Shown here piece by piece: positions 1 through 15,500 of a DNA stretch of 64,000 nt. The first letter of the stretch is position 1, and every line of letters begins with the position of its first letter. Source of the DNA: Megachile rotundata. Taxonomy: Eukaryota; Arthropoda; Insecta; Hymenoptera; Megachilidae. The stretch spans positions 4,030,001 to 4,094,000 of the forward strand of contig NW_027473318.1 in NCBI RefSeq assembly GCF_050947335.1, in the 5' to 3' direction. Made by a program: the position numbers and the translations under genes. The notes beneath the pieces were generated by a model. It ran no database searches. It was not told the origin of the DNA and worked only from the letters and a program-made list of their open reading frames with translations.

Positions 1-250
1 TTGTGATTGTATGATTGTGATGGTATGATTGTGATGGTATGATTGTGATTGTATGATTGCGATCGTGTGATTGTGATTGTATGATTGTGATGTATGATTG
101 TAATTGTATGATTATGGTTGTATGATTGTGATTGTATGATTGTGATGGTATGATTGTGATGGTATGATTGTGATTGTATGATTGCGATCGTGTGATTGTG
201 ATTGTATGATTATGATTGTATGATTGTGATTGTACGATTGCGATTGTATG
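1..250 (+). repeat. Local 125-bp tandem duplication
   Basis: The order gatgg, gatgg, gcgatcgtg occurs twice, with gcgatcgtg at 59 and 184. The distance of 125 is 9 units minus 1 bp, matching the single 13-bp unit between them. Confidence 0.85.
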
Positions 251-1232
251 ATTGTGATTGTATGATTATGATTGTATTTTTGTGATTTTATGATTGTGAT
301 TGTATGATTGTGATTGTATGATTGTGATTGTATGATTGTGATTGTATGATTGCGATTGTATGAATGCGATTGTATGAATGTGATTGCATAATTGTGATTG
401 TATGATTGTGATTGTATGATTGTGATTGTATGATTGTGATTGTATGATTGTAATTGTATGATTATGATTGTATGATTGTGATTGTATGATTGAGATTCTA
501 TGATTGTGATTGTATGATTGCGATTGTATGATTGTGATTGTATGATTGTGATTGTATGATTGTGATTGTATGATTGTGATTGTATGATTGTGATTGTATG
601 ATTGTGATTGTATGATTGTGATTGTATGATTGTGATTGTATGATTGTGATTGTATGATTGTGAAAGTATGATTGTGATTGTATGATTGTGATTGTATGAT
701 TGTGATTGTATGATTGTGATTGTATGATTGTGATTGTATGAGTGTGATTGACTGATTGTGGTTGTGCGATTGTGATTGTACGATTGTGATTGTACGATTG
801 TGATTGTATGATTGTGATTGTCTGATTGTGGTTGTGCGATTGTGATTGTATGATCGAGATTCTGTGATTGTGATTGTATGATTGTGATTGTATGATTGTG
901 ACTGTATGTTTGTGATTGTATGATTGTGATTGTACGATTGTGATTGTATGATTGTGATTGTATGATTGTGATAGTATGATTGTGATTGTATGACTGTGAT
1001 TGTATGACTGTGATTGTATGATTGTGATTGTATGATTGTGATAGTATGATTGTGAAAGTATGATTGTGATTCTATGATTGTGATTGTATGATTGTGATTG
1101 TATGATTGTGATTGTCTGATTGTGGTTGTGCGATTGTGATTGTACGATTGTGATTGTACGATTGTGATTGTATGATTGTGATTGTATGATTATGATTGTA
1201 TGATTGTGATTGCATGATTGTGACTGTATGAT

Positions 1233-1288
1233 TGTATTTGGGAGATTGTATTTGGGAGATTGTATTTGCGAGATTGTATTTGGGAGAT
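1233..1288 (+). repeat. Cluster of four diverged TGTATTTGGGAGAT units
   Basis: Four in-register 14-bp units of the diverged type, the third carrying G to C (tttgcgag), are followed by the usual tgtaattg unit. The unit differs from the canonical one at about five of 14 positions and brings a GGG tract. Most clusters in the left arm have two or three such units. Confidence 0.9.
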
Positions 1289-1569
1289 TGTAATTGTATG
1301 ATTGCAATTGTATGATTGTGATTGTATGATTGTGATTGCATGATTGTGACTGTATGATTGTGATTGTATGATTGTGATTGTCTGATTGTGGTTGTGCGAT
1401 TGTGATTGTACGATTGTGATTGTACGATTGTGATTGTACGATTGTGATTGTATGATTGTGATTGTATGATTATGATTGTATGATTGTGATTGCATGATTG
1501 TGACTGTATGATTGTATTTGGGAGATTGTATTTGGGAGATTGTATTTGGGAGATTGTAATTGTATGATT

Positions 1570-3920
1570 GCAATTGTATGATTGTGATTGTATGATTGTG
1601 ATTGCATGATTGTGACTGTATGATTGTGATTGTATGATTGTGATTGTATGATTGAGATTGTATGATTGTGATTGTATGATTGCGATTGTATGATTGTGAT
1701 TGTATGATTGCGATTGTATGATTGCGATTGTATGATTGTGATTGTATGATTGTGATTGTATGATTGTGATTGTATGATTGTGATTGTATGATTGTGATTG
1801 CATGATTGTGATTGTCTGATTGTGGTTGTGCGATTGTGATTGTACGATTGTGATTGTACGATTGTGATTGTACGATTGTGATTGTATGATTGTGATTGTA
1901 TGATTATAATTGTATGATTGTGATTGCATGATTGTGACTGTATGATTGTATTTGGGAGATTGTATTTGGGAGATTGTATTTGGGAGATTGTAATTGTATG
2001 ATTGCAATTGTATGATTGTGATTGTATGATCGTGATTGCATGATTGTGACTGTATGATTGTGATTGTATGATTGTGATTGTATGATTGAGATTGTATGAT
2101 TGTGATTGTATGATTGCGATTGTATGATTGTGATTGTATGATTGCGATTGTATGATTGTGATTGTATGATTGTGATGTATGATTGTAATTGTATGATTAT
2201 GATTGTATGATTGTGACTGTATGATTGTGATTGTATGATTGTATTTGGCAGATTGTATTTGGGAGATTGTATTTGGGAGATTGTAATTGTATGATTGCGA
2301 TTGTATGATTGTGATTGTATGATTGCGATTGTATGATTGTGATTGTTTGATTGTGATGTATGATTGTAATTGTATGATTATGATTGTATGATTGTGATTG
2401 TATGATTGTGATGGTATGATTGTGATGGTATGATTGTGATTGTATGATTGCGATCGTATGATTGTGATTGTATGATTATGATTGTATGATTGTGATTGTA
2501 TGATTGCGATTGTATGATTGTGATTGTATGATTATGATTGTATTTTTGTGATTTTATGATTGTGATTGTATGATTGTGATTGTATGATTGTGATAGTATG
2601 ATTGTGATTGTATGACTGTGATTGTATGACTGTGATTGTATGATTGTGATAGAATGATTGTGATTGAATGATTGTGATTGTATGATTGTGATTGTATGAT
2701 TGTGATTGTTTGATTGTATTTGGGAGATTGTATTTGGGAGATTGTAATTGTATGATTGCGATTGTATGATTGTGATTGTATGATTGTGATTGCATGATTG
2801 TGACTGTATGATTGTGATTGTATGATTGTGATTGTATGATTGAGATTGTATGATTGTGATTGTATGATTGCGATTGTATGATTGTGATTGTATGATTGCG
2901 ATTGTATGATTGTGATTGTATGATTGTGATTGTATGATTGTGATTGTATGATTGTGATTGTATGATTGTGATTGCATGATTGTGATTGTCTGATTGTGGT
3001 TGTGCGATTGTGATTGTACGATTGTGATTGTACGATTGTGATTGTACGATTGTGATTGTATGATTGTGATTGTATGATTATGATTGTATGACTGTGATTG
3101 CATGATTGTGACTGTATGATTGTATTTGGGAGATTGTATTTGGGAGATTGTATTTGGGAGATTGTAATTGTATGATTGCAATTGTATGATTGTGATTGTA
3201 TGATCGTGATTGCATGATTGTGACTGTATGATTGTGATTGTATGATTGTGATTGTATGATTGAGATTGTATGATTGTGATTGTATGATTGCGATTGTATG
3301 ATTGTGATTGTATGATTGCGATTGTATGATTGTGATTGTATGATTGTGATGTATGATTGTAATTGTATGATTATGATTGTATGATTGTGACTGTATGATT
3401 GTGATTGTATGATTGTATTTGGCAGATTGTATTTGGGAGATTGTATTTGGGAGCTTGTAATTGTATGATTGCGATTGTATGATTGTGATTGTATGATTGC
3501 GATTGTATGATTGTGATTGTTTGATTGTGATGTATGATTGTAATTGTATGATTATGATTGTATGATTGTGATTGTATGATTGTGATGGTATGATTGTGAT
3601 GGTATGATTGTGATTGTATGATTGCGATCGTATGATTGTGATTGTATGATTATGATTGTATGATTGTGATTGTATGATTGCGATTGTATGATTGTGATTG
3701 TATGATTATGATTGTATTTTTGTGATTTTATGATTGTGATTGTATGATTGTGATTGTATGATTGTGATAGTATGATTGTGATTGTATGACTGTGATTGTA
3801 TGACTGTGATTGTATGATTGTGATAGAATGATTGTGATTGCATGATTGTGATTGTATGATTGTGATTGTATGATTGTGGTTGTTTGATTGTATTTGGGAG
3901 ATTGTATTTGGGAGATTGTG
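1570..3920 (+). repeat. Local tandem repeat with 1174-bp period
   Basis: Markers recur 1174 bp apart: gatcgtgattgca (2029/3203), tttggcag (2244/3418), cgatcg (2451/3625) and gatagaatg (2648/3822). 1174 = 84x14-2, and two 13-bp units lie within the period. The copies diverge after about 2746/3920. The second copy overlaps the start of P copy 1. Confidence 0.82.
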
Positions 3921-6127
3921 ATTGTATGACTGTGATTGTATGACTGTGATTGTATGATTGTGATTGTATGATTGTGATTGTATGATTGTGAAAGTATGAT
4001 TGTGATTGTATGATTGTGATTGTATGATTGTGATTGTATGATTGTGATTGTATGATTGTGATTTTATGATTGTGATTGTATGATTGTGAAAGTATGATTG
4101 TGATTGTATGATTGTGATTGTATGATTGTGATTGTATGATTGTGATTGTATGAGTGTGATTGACTGATTGTGGTTGTGCGATTGTGATTGTACGATTGTG
4201 ATTGTACGATTGTGATTGTATGATTGTAATTGTATGATTATGATTGTATGATTGTGATTGCATGATTGTGATTGTATGATTGTGATTGCATGATTGTGAT
4301 TGTATGGTTGTGATTGTATGATTGTGATTGTATGATTGTGATTGTATGATTGTGATTGTATGATTATGATTGTATGATTGTGATTGCACGATTGTGATTG
4401 TATGATTGTGATTGCATGATTTTGAATGTATGATTCTGATTGTATGATTGTGATTGTATGATTGTGATTGTATGATTGTGATTGTATGATTGTGATTGTA
4501 TGATTGTGATTATATGATTGTGATTGTATGATTGTGATAGTATGATTGTGATTGTATGATTGTGATTGCATGATTGTTATTGTATGATTGTAATTGTATG
4601 ATTGTGATTGTATGATTATGATTTTATGATTGTGATTGCATGATTGTGATTGTATGGTTGTGATTGTATGATTGTGATTGTATGATTGTGATTGTATGAT
4701 TGTGATTGTATGAATGCGATTGTATGATTGTGATTGCATAATTGTGATTGTATGATTGTGATTGTATGATTGTGATTGTATGATTGTGATTGTATGATTG
4801 TGATTGTATGATTGTATTTGGGAGATTGTATTTGGGAGATTGTATTTGGGAGATTGTAATTGTATGATTGCGATGGTATGATTGTGATTGCATGATTTTG
4901 AATGTATGATTGTGATTGTATGATTGTGATTGTATGATTGTGATTGTATAATTCTGATTGTATGGTTGTGATTGTATGATTGTGATTGAATGATTGTGAT
5001 TGTATGATTGTGATTGTATGATTGTGATTGTTTGATTGTATTTCGGAGATTGTATTTGGGAGATTGTAATTGTATGATTGCGATTGTGTGATTGTGATTG
5101 TATGATTGCGATTGTATGATTGTGATTGTATGATTGTGATGTATGATTGTAATTGTATGATTATGATTGTATGATTGTGATTGTATGATTGTGATGGTAT
5201 GATTGTGATGGTATGATTGTGATTGTATGATTGCGATCGTGTGATTGTGATTGTATGATTATGATTGTATGATTGTGATTGTATGATTGCGATTGTATGA
5301 TTGTGATTGTATGATTATGATTGTATTTTTGTGATTTTATGATTGTGATTGTATGATTGTGATTGTATGATTGTGATTGTATGATTGCGATTGTATGAAT
5401 GCGATTGTATGAATGTGATTGCATAATTGTGATTGTATGATTGTGATTGTATGATTGTGATTGTATGATTGTGATTGTATGATTGTAATTGTATGATTAT
5501 GATTGTATGATTGTGATTGTATGATTGAGATTCTATGATTGTGATTGTATGATTGCGATTGTATGATTGTGATTGTATGATTGTGATTGTATGATTGTGA
5601 TTGTATGATTGTGATCGTATGATTGTGATTGTATGATTGTGATTGTATGATTGTGATTGTATGATTGTGAAAGTATGATTGTGATTGTATGATTGTGATT
5701 GTATGATTGTGATTGTTTGAGTGTGATTGACTGATTGTGGTTGTGCGATTGTGATTGTACGATTGTGATTGTACGATTGTGATTGTATGATTGTGATTGC
5801 ATGATTGTGATTGTATGATTGTGATTGCATGATTGTGATTGTATGATTGTGATTGCATGATTTTGAATGTATGATTCTGATTGTATGATTGTGATTGTAT
5901 GATTGTGATTGTATGATTGCGATTGTATGATTGTGATTGCATGATTTTGAATGTATGATTGTGATTGTATGATTGTGATTGTATGATTGTGATTGTATGA
6001 TTGTGATTGTATGATTCTGATTGTATGGTTGTGATTGTATGATTGTGATTGTATGATTGTGATAGTATGATTGTGATTGTATGATTGTGATTGTATGATT
6101 GTGATGGTATGATTGTGATTGTATGAT

Positions 6128-6183
6128 TGTATTTCGGAGATTGTATTTGGGAGATTGTATTTGGGAGATTGTATTTGGGAGAT
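6128..6183 (+). repeat. Four-unit GGGAG cluster, P copy 1
   Basis: Units at 6128, 6142, 6156 and 6170; the first reads tttcggag. The same cluster recurs at 15403-15458 (P2), 32258-32313 (P3) and 49699-49754 (P4), so it is a stable landmark of block P. GGG tracts are 14 bp apart with 11-bp spacers, too far for a canonical G-quadruplex. Confidence 0.92.
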
Positions 6184-6389
6184 TGTAATTGTATGATTGC
6201 GATTGTATGATTGTGATTGTATGATTGTGATTGTATGATTGTGATTGTATGATTGTGATTGTATGATTGTGATTGTATGATTGTGATTGTACGATTGTGA
6301 TTGTATGATTGTGATTGTATGATTATGATTGTATGATTGTGATTGCATGATTGTGATTGTATGAATGTGATTGCATGAATTTGAATGTA

Positions 6390-6564
6390 TGATTGTGATT
6401 GTATGATTGTGATTGTATGATTGTGATTGTATGATTGTGATTGTATGATTGTGATTGTATGATTGTGATTGTATGATTGTGATTGTATGATTGTGATTGT
6501 ATGATTGTGATTGTATGATTGTGATTGTATGATTGTGATTGTATGATTGTGATTGTATGATTGT
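6390..6564 (+). repeat. Longest canonical run in P copy 1; one-unit slip site
   Basis: About 12 consecutive consensus units lie between ttgaatgtat (6381) and gatagtatg (6565). In P copy 2 the corresponding run (15665-15825) is exactly one unit shorter, changing the inter-copy offset from 9275 to 9261. Long homogeneous runs are the expected place for slippage. Confidence 0.85.
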
Positions 6565-9500
6565 GATAGTATGATTGTGATTGTATGATTGTGATTGTAT
6601 GATTGTGATTGTATGATTATGATTGTGTGATTGTGATTGCATGATTGTGATTGTATGATTGTGATTGCATGATTTTGAATGTATGATTGTGATTGTATGA
6701 TTGTGATTGTATGATTGTGATTGTATGATTGTAACTGTATGATTGTGATTGTATGATTGTGATTGTATGATTGTGATTGTATGATTGTGATTGTATGATT
6801 GTATTTGGGAGATTGTAATTGTATGATTGCGATTGTATGATTGTGATGGTATGATTGCGATTGTATGATTGCGATTGTATGATTGTGATGTATGATTGTA
6901 ATTGTATGATTATGATTGTATGATTGTGATTGTATGATTGTGATTGTATGATTGTGATTGTATGATTGTATTTGGGAGATTGTATTTGGGAGATTGCATT
7001 TGGGAGATTGTAATTGTATGATTGCGATTGTATGATTGTGATTGTATGATTGCGATTGTATGATTGTGATTGTAGAATTGTGATGGTATGATTGTGATGG
7101 TATGATTGTGATGGTATGGTTGTGATTGTATGATTGCGATCGTCTGATTGTGATTGTATGATTATGATTGTATGATTGTGATTTTATGATTGCGATTGTA
7201 TGATTGTGATTGTATGATTATGATTGTATTTTTGTGATTTTATGATTGTGATTGTATGATTGTGATTGTGTGATTGTGATTGTATGATTGTGATTGTATG
7301 ATTGCGATTGTATGAATGCGATTGTATGATTGTGATTGCATAATTGTGATTGTATGATTGTGATTGTATGATTGTGATTGTATGATTGTGATTGTATGAT
7401 TGTTATTGTATGACTGTGATTGTATGATTGTGATTGTATGATTGTGATAGTATGATTGTGAAAGTATGATTGTGATTGTATGATTGTGATTGTATGATTG
7501 TGATTGTATGATTGTGATTGTATGATTGTGATTGTCTGATTGTGGTTGTGCGATTGTGATTGTACGATTGTGATTGTACGATTGTGATAGTATGATTGTG
7601 ATTGAATGATTGTGATTGTATGATTGTGATTGTATGATTGCGATTGTATGATTGTGATTGTATGATTGTGATGTATGATTGTAATTGTATGATTATGATT
7701 GTATGATTGTGATTGTATGATTGAGATTGTATGATTGTGATTGTATGATTGCGATTGTATGATTGTGATTGTATGATTGTGATGTATGATTGTAATTGTA
7801 TGATTATGATTGTATGATTGTGATTGTATGATTGAGATTGTATGATTGTGATTGTATGATTGCGATTGTATGATTGTGATTGTATGATTGCGATTGTATG
7901 ATTGTGATTGTATGATTGTGATGTATGATTGTAATTGTATGATTATGATTGTATGATTGTGATTGTATGATTGAGATTGTATGATTGTGATTGTATGATT
8001 GTGATTGCATGATTGTGACTGTATGATTGTGATTGTATGTTTGTGATTGTATGATTGAGATTGTATGATTGTGACTGTATGATTGTGATTGCATGATTTT
8101 GAATGTATGATTGTGATTGTATGATTGTGATTGTATGATTGTGATTGTATGATTGTGATTGTATGATTGTGATTATATGATTGTGATTGTATGTTTGTGA
8201 TTGTATGATTGAGATTGTATGATTGTGATTGTATGATTGCGATTGTATGATTGTGATTGTATGATTGCGATTGTATGATTGTGATTGTATGATTGCGATT
8301 GTATGATTGTGATTGTATGATTGTGATGTATGATTGTAATTGTATGATTGCGATGTATGACTGTAATTGTATGATTGTGATTGCATGATTTTGAATGTAT
8401 GATTGTGATTGTATGATTGTGATTGTATGATTGTGATTGTATGATTCTGATTGTATGGTTGTGATTGTATGATTGTGATTGTATGATTGTGATAGTATGA
8501 TTGTGATTGTATGATTGTGATTGTATGATTGTGATTGTATGATTGTATTTGGGAGATTGTATTTGGGAGATTGTATTTGGGAGATTGTAATTGTATGATT
8601 GCGATTGTATGATTGTGATTGTATGATTGCGATTGTATGATTGTGATTGTATGATTGTGATGTATGATTGTAATTGTATGATTATGATTGTATGATTGTG
8701 ATTGTATGATTGTCATGGTATGATTGTGATGGTATGATTGTGATTGTATGATTGCGATCGTATAACTGTGATTGTATGATTATGATTGTATGATTGTGAT
8801 TGTATGATTGTGATTTTACGATTGTGATTGTATGTTTATGATTGTATTTTTGTGATTTTATGATTGTGATTGTATGATTGTGATTGTATGATTGTGATTG
8901 TATGATTGCGATTGTATGAATGCGACTGTATGATTGTGATTGCATAATTGTGATTGTATGATTGTGATTGTATGATTGTGATTGTATGATTGTGATTGTA
9001 TGATTGTGATTGTATGATTGTGATTGTATGAATGCGATTGTATGATTGTGATTGCATAATTGTGATTGTATGATTGTGATTGTATGATTGCGATTGTATG
9101 ATTGTGATTGTATGATTGTGATGTATGATTGTAATTGTATGATTATGATTGTATGATTGTGATTGTATGATTGTCATGGTATGATTGTGATGGTATGATT
9201 GTGATTGTATGATTGCGATCGTATGATTCTGATTGTATGATTATGGTTGTATGATTGTGATTGTATGATTGCGATTGTATGATTGTGATTGTATGTTTAT
9301 GATTGTATTTTTGTGATTTTTTGATTGTGATTGTATGATTGTGATTGTATGATTGTGATTGTATGATTGCGATTGTATGAATGCGATTGTATGATTGTGA
9401 TTGCATAATTGTGATTGTATGATTGTGATTGTATGATTGTGATTGTATGATTGTGATTGTATGATTGTGATTGTATGATTGTGATTGTATGATTGTGATT

Positions 9501-12500
9501 GTATGATTGTGATTGTATGAATGCGATTGTATGATTGTGATTGCATAATTGTGATTGTATGATTGTGATTGTATGAATGCGATTGTATGATTGTGATTGC
9601 ATAATTGTGATTGTATGATTGTGATTGTATGATTGTGATTGTATGTTTGCGATTGTATGATTGTGATGTTATGATTGTGATTGTATGATTGTGATTGTAT
9701 GATTGTGATTGTATGAGTGTGATTGTCTGATTGTGGTTGTGCGTTTGTGATTGTACGATTGTGAATGTACGATTGTGATTGTATGATTGTGGTTGTATGA
9801 ATATGATTGTATGATTGTGATTGCATGATTGTGATTGTATGATTGTGATTGTATGATTGTGATTGTATGATTGTGATTGTATGATTGTGATTGTCTGATT
9901 GTGGTTGTGCGATTGTGATTGTATGATTGTGATTCTGTGATTGTGATTGTATGATTGTGATTGTATGATTGTGATTGTATGCTTGTGACTGTATGTCTGT
10001 GTTTGTATGATTGTGATTGTACGATTGTGATTGTATGATTGTGATTGTATGATTGTGATTGTATGATTGTCAAAGTATGATTGTGATCCTATGATTGTGA
10101 TTGTATGATTGCGATTGTATGATTGTGATTGTATGATTGTGATGTATGATTTTAATTGTATGATTATGATTGTATGATTGTGATTGTATGATTGTGATGG
10201 TATGATTGTGATTGTATGATTGCGATTGTATGATTGTGATTGTATGATTGTGAAAGTATGATTGTGATTGTATGATTATGATTGTATGATTGTGATTGTA
10301 TGATTGTGATTGTATGATTGTGAAAGTATGATTGTGATTGTATGATTATGATTGTATGATTGTGATTGTATGATTGTGATTGTATGATTGTGATTGTATG
10401 ATTGTGATTGTATGATTGTATTTGGGGGATTGTATTTCGGAGATTGTAATTGTATGATTGCGATTGTATGATTGTGATTGTATGATTGCGATTGTATGAT
10501 TGTGATTGTATGATTGTGATGTATGATTGTAATTGTATGATTATGATTGTATGATTGTGATTGTATGATTGAGATTGTATGATTGTGATTGTATGATTGC
10601 GATTGTATGATTGTGATTGTATGATTGCGATTGTATGATTGTGATTGTATGATTGTGATGTATGATTGTAATTGTATGATTATGATTGTATGATTGTGAT
10701 TGTATGATTGAGATTGTATGATTGTGATTGTATGATTGCGATTGTATGTTTGCGATTGTATGATTGTGATTGTATGATTGTGATTGTACGATTGTGATTG
10801 TACGACTGTGATTGTATGATTGTGATAGTATGATTGTGATTGTATGACTGTGATTGTATGACTGTGATTGTATGATTGTGATTGTATGATTGTGATTGTA
10901 TGATTGTGATGTATGATTGTAATTGTATGATTATGATTGTATGATTGTGATTGTATGATTGTGATAGAATGATTGTGATTGAATGATTGTGATTGTATGA
11001 TTGTGATTGTATGATTGTGATTGTTTGATTGTATTTGGGAGATTGTATTTGGGAGATTGTAATTGTATGATTGCGATTGTATGATTGTGATTGTATGATT
11101 GCGATTGTATGATTGTGATTGTATGATTGTGATGTATGATTGTAATTGTATGATTATGATTGTATGACTGTGATTGTATGACTGTGATTGTATGATTGTG
11201 ATTGAATGATTGTGATTGTATGATTGTGATTGTATGATTGTGATTGTTTGATTGTATTTGGGAGATTGTATTTGGGAGATTGTAATTGTATGATTGCGAT
11301 TGTATGATTGTGACTGTATGATTGCGATTGTATGATTGTGATTGTATGATTGTGATGTATGATTGTAATTGTATGATTGCGATGTATGACTGTAATTGTA
11401 TGATTGTGATTGTATGATTGTGATTGTATGATTGTGATTGTATGATTGTGATAGTATGATTGTGATTGTATGATTGTGACTGTATGATTGTGATTGTATG
11501 ATTGTATTTGGGAGATTGTATTTGGGAGATTGTATTTGGGAGATTGTAACTGTATGATTGCGATTGTATGATTGTGATTGTATGATTGCGATTGTATGAT
11601 TGCGATTGTATGATTGTGATGTATGATTGTAATTGTATGATTATGATTGTATGATTTTGATTGTATGATTGTGATTGTATGATTGTATTTGGGAGATTGT
11701 ATTTGGGAGATTGTATATGGGAGATTGTAATTGTATGATTGCGATTGTATGATTGTGATTGTATGATTGCGATTGTATGATTGTGATTGTATGATTGTGA
11801 TGTATGATTGTAATTGTATGATTATGATTGTATGATTGTGATTTTATGATTGTGATGGTATGATTGTGATGGTATGATTGTGATGGTATGATTGTGATTG
11901 TATGATTGCGATCGTGTGATTGTGATTCTATGATTATGATTGTATGATTGTGATTGTATGATTGCGATTGTATGATTGTGATTGTATGATTATGATTGTA
12001 TTTTTGTGATTTTATGATTGTGATTGTATGATTGTGATTGTATGATTGTGATTGTATGATTGCGATTGTATGATTGTGATTGTATGATTGCGATTGTATG
12101 ATTGTGATTGTATGATTGTGATTGTATGATTGTGATTGTATGATTGTGATTGTATGATTGTGATTGTATGATTGTGATTGTATGATTGTGATTGTATGAT
12201 TGTGATTGTATGATTGTGAAAGTATGATTTTGATTGTATGATTGTGATTGTATGATTGTGATTGTATGATTGTGATTGTATGAGTGTGATTGACTGATTG
12301 TGGTTGTGCGATTGTGATTGTACGATTGTGATTGTACGATTGTGATTGTATGATTATTATTGTATTTTTGTGATTTTATGATTGTGATTGTATGATTGTG
12401 ATTGTGTGATTGTGATTGTATGATTGTGATTGTATGATTGCGATTGTATGAATGCGATTGTATGATTGTGCTTGTATGATTGTGATGTATGATTGTAATT

Positions 12501-12514
12501 GTATGATTATGATT

Positions 12515-15500
12515 GTATGATTGTGATTGTATGATTGAGATTGTATGATTGTGATTGTATGATTGCGATTGTATGATTGTGATTGTATGATTGCGATTGT
12601 ATGATTGTGATTGTATGATTGTGATGTATGATTGTAATTGTATGATTATGATTGTATGATTGTGACTGTATGATTGTGATTGTATGATTGTATTTGGCAG
12701 ATTGTATTTGGGAGATTGTATTTGGGAGCTTGTAATTGTATGATTGCGATTGTATGATTGTGATTGTATGATTGCGATTGTATGATTGTGATTGTTTGAT
12801 TGTGATGTATGATTGTAATTGTATGATTATGATTGTATGATTGTGATTGTATGATTGTGATGGTATGATTGTGATGGTATGATTGTGATTGTATGATTGC
12901 GATCGTATGATTGTGATTGTATGATTATGATTGTATGATTGTGATTGTATGATTGCGATTGTATGATTGTGATTGTATGATTATGATTGTATTTTTGTGA
13001 TTTTATGATTGTGATTGTATGATTGTGATTGTATGATTGTGATAGTATGATTGTGATTGTATGACTGTGATTGTATGACTGTGATTGTATGATTGTGATA
13101 GAATGATTGTGATTGCATGATTGTGATTGTATGATTGTGATTGTATGATTGTGGTTGTTTGATTGTATTTGGGAGATTGTATTTGGGAGATTGTGATTGT
13201 ATGACTGTGATTGTATGACTGTGATTGTATGATTGTGATTGTATGATTGTGATTGTATGATTGTGAAAGTATGATTGTGATTGTATGATTGTGATTGTAT
13301 GATTGTGATTGTATGATTGTGATTGTATGATTGTGATTGTATGATTGTGATTGTATGATTGTGAAAGTATGATTGTGATTGTATGATTGTGATTGTATGA
13401 TTGTGATTGTATGATTGTGATTGTATGAGTGTGATTGACTGATTGTGGTTGTGCGATTGTGATTGTACGATTGTGATTGTACGATTGTGATTGTATGATT
13501 GTAATTGTATGATTATGATTGTATGATTGTGATTGCATGATTGTGATTGTATGATTGTGATTGCATGATTGTGATTGTATGGTTGTGATTGTATGATTGT
13601 GATTGTATGATTGTGATTGTATGATTGTGATTGTATGATTATGATTGTATGATTGTGATTGCATGATTGTGATTGTATGATTGTGATTGCATGATTTTGA
13701 ATGTATGATTCTGATTGTATGATTGTGATTGTATGATTGTGATTGTATGATTGTGATTGTATGATTGTGATTGTATGATTGTGATTATATGATTGTGATT
13801 GTATGATTGTGATAGTATGATTGTGATTGTATGATTGTGATTGCATGATTGTTATTGTATGATTGTAATTGTATGATTGTGATTGTATGATTATGATTTT
13901 ATGATTGTGATTGCATGATTGTGATTGTATGGTTGTGATTGTATGATTGTGATTGTATGATTGTGATTGTATGATTGTGATTGTATGAATGCGATTGTAT
14001 GATTGTGATTGCATAATTGTGATTGTATGATTGTGATTGTATGATTGTGATTGTATGATTGTGATTGTATGATTGTGATTGTATGATTGTATTTGGGAGA
14101 TTGTATTTGGGAGATTGTATTTGGGAGATTGTAATTGTATGATTGCGATGGTATGATTGTGATTGCATGATTTTGAATGTATGATTGTGATTGTATGATT
14201 GTGATTGTATGATTGTGATTGTATAATTCTGATTGTATGGTTGTGATTGTATGATTGTGATTGAATGATTGTGATTGTATGATTGTGATTGTATGATTGT
14301 GATTGTTTGATTGTATTTCGGAGATTGTATTTGGGAGATTGTAATTGTATGATTGCGATTGTGTGATTGTGATTGTATGATTGCGATTGTATGATTGTGA
14401 TTGTATGATTGTGATGTATGATTGTAATTGTATGATTATGATTGTATGATTGTGATTGTATGATTGTGATGGTATGATTGTGATGGTATGATTGTGATTG
14501 TATGATTGCGATCGTGTGATTGTGATTGTATGATTATGATTGTATGATTGTGATTGTATGATTGCGATTGTATGATTGTGATTGTATGATTATGATTGTA
14601 TTTTTGTGATTTTATGATTGTGATTGTATGATTGTGATTGTATGATTGTGATTGTATGATTGCGATTGTATGAATGCGATTGTATGAATGTGATTGCATA
14701 ATTGTGATTGTATGATTGTGATTGTATGATTGTGATTGTATGATTGTGATTGTATGATTGTAATTGTATGATTATGATTGTATGATTGTGATTGTATGAT
14801 TGAGATTCTATGATTGTGATTGTATGATTGCGATTGTATGATTGTGATTGTATGATTGTGATTGTATGATTGTGATTGTATGATTGTGATCGTATGATTG
14901 TGATTGTATGATTGTGATTGTATGATTGTGATTGTATGATTGTGAAAGTATGATTGTGATTGTATGATTGTGATTGTATGATTGTGATTGTTTGAGTGTG
15001 ATTGACTGATTGTGGTTGTGCGATTGTGATTGTACGATTGTGATTGTACGATTGTGATTGTATGATTGTGATTGCATGATTGTGATTGTATGATTGTGAT
15101 TGCATGATTGTGATTGTATGATTGTGATTGCATGATTTTGAATGTATGATTCTGATTGTATGATTGTGATTGTATGATTGTGATTGTATGATTGCGATTG
15201 TATGATTGTGATTGCATGATTTTGAATGTATGATTGTGATTGTATGATTGTGATTGTATGATTGTGATTGTATGATTGTGATTGTATGATTCTGATTGTA
15301 TGGTTGTGATTGTATGATTGTGATTGTATGATTGTGATAGTATGATTGTGATTGTATGATTGTGATTGTATGATTGTGATGGTATGATTGTGATTGTATG
15401 ATTGTATTTCGGAGATTGTATTTGGGAGATTGTATTTGGGAGATTGTATTTGGGAGATTGTAATTGTATGATTGCGATTGTATGATTGTGATTGTATGAT

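Larger units (their letters stand above)
1..3239 (+). repeat. Left-edge mosaic of P-like and Q-end-like satellite
   Basis: Positions 1 to about 650 match the interior of block P around 5.1-5.7 kb: the same order of gcgatcgtg, tatttttgtgatttta, gaatgcgattg and gagattcta, offset 5049 then 5035, a one-unit slip. From about 1030 the variant order (gcatgattgtgactg, runs of TGTATTTGGGAGAT, taattgtatgattgcaattg) matches the end of block Q at 27.1-27.8 kb and 46.4-47.1 kb. No gene or unique sequence is present. Confidence 0.75.
3240..12514 (+). repeat. HOR block P, copy 1 (about 9.3 kb)
   Basis: This is the first member of a head-to-tail duplication. Unique markers recur at +9275 in the 5' part (gggagctt at 3449/12724, the four-unit TGTATTT cluster at 6128/15403) and at +9261 in the 3' part (gtgcttg at 12469/21730). 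The 14-bp change occurs inside the longest canonical run, between 6381 and 6565. Twenty-one 13-bp units lie within one period, and 664x14-21 = 9275 exactly. Beyond that single-unit slip I noted only a few substitutions against copy 2: 4064, 4389, 6735, 8579 and 11360. My reading by eye is not exhaustive. Confidence 0.88.

Noticed and set aside
6128..6183. G-quadruplex in the four-unit GGGAG cluster
   Set aside because: The first unit has only GG and the tracts are separated by 11 bp, longer than the loops of canonical quadruplexes.
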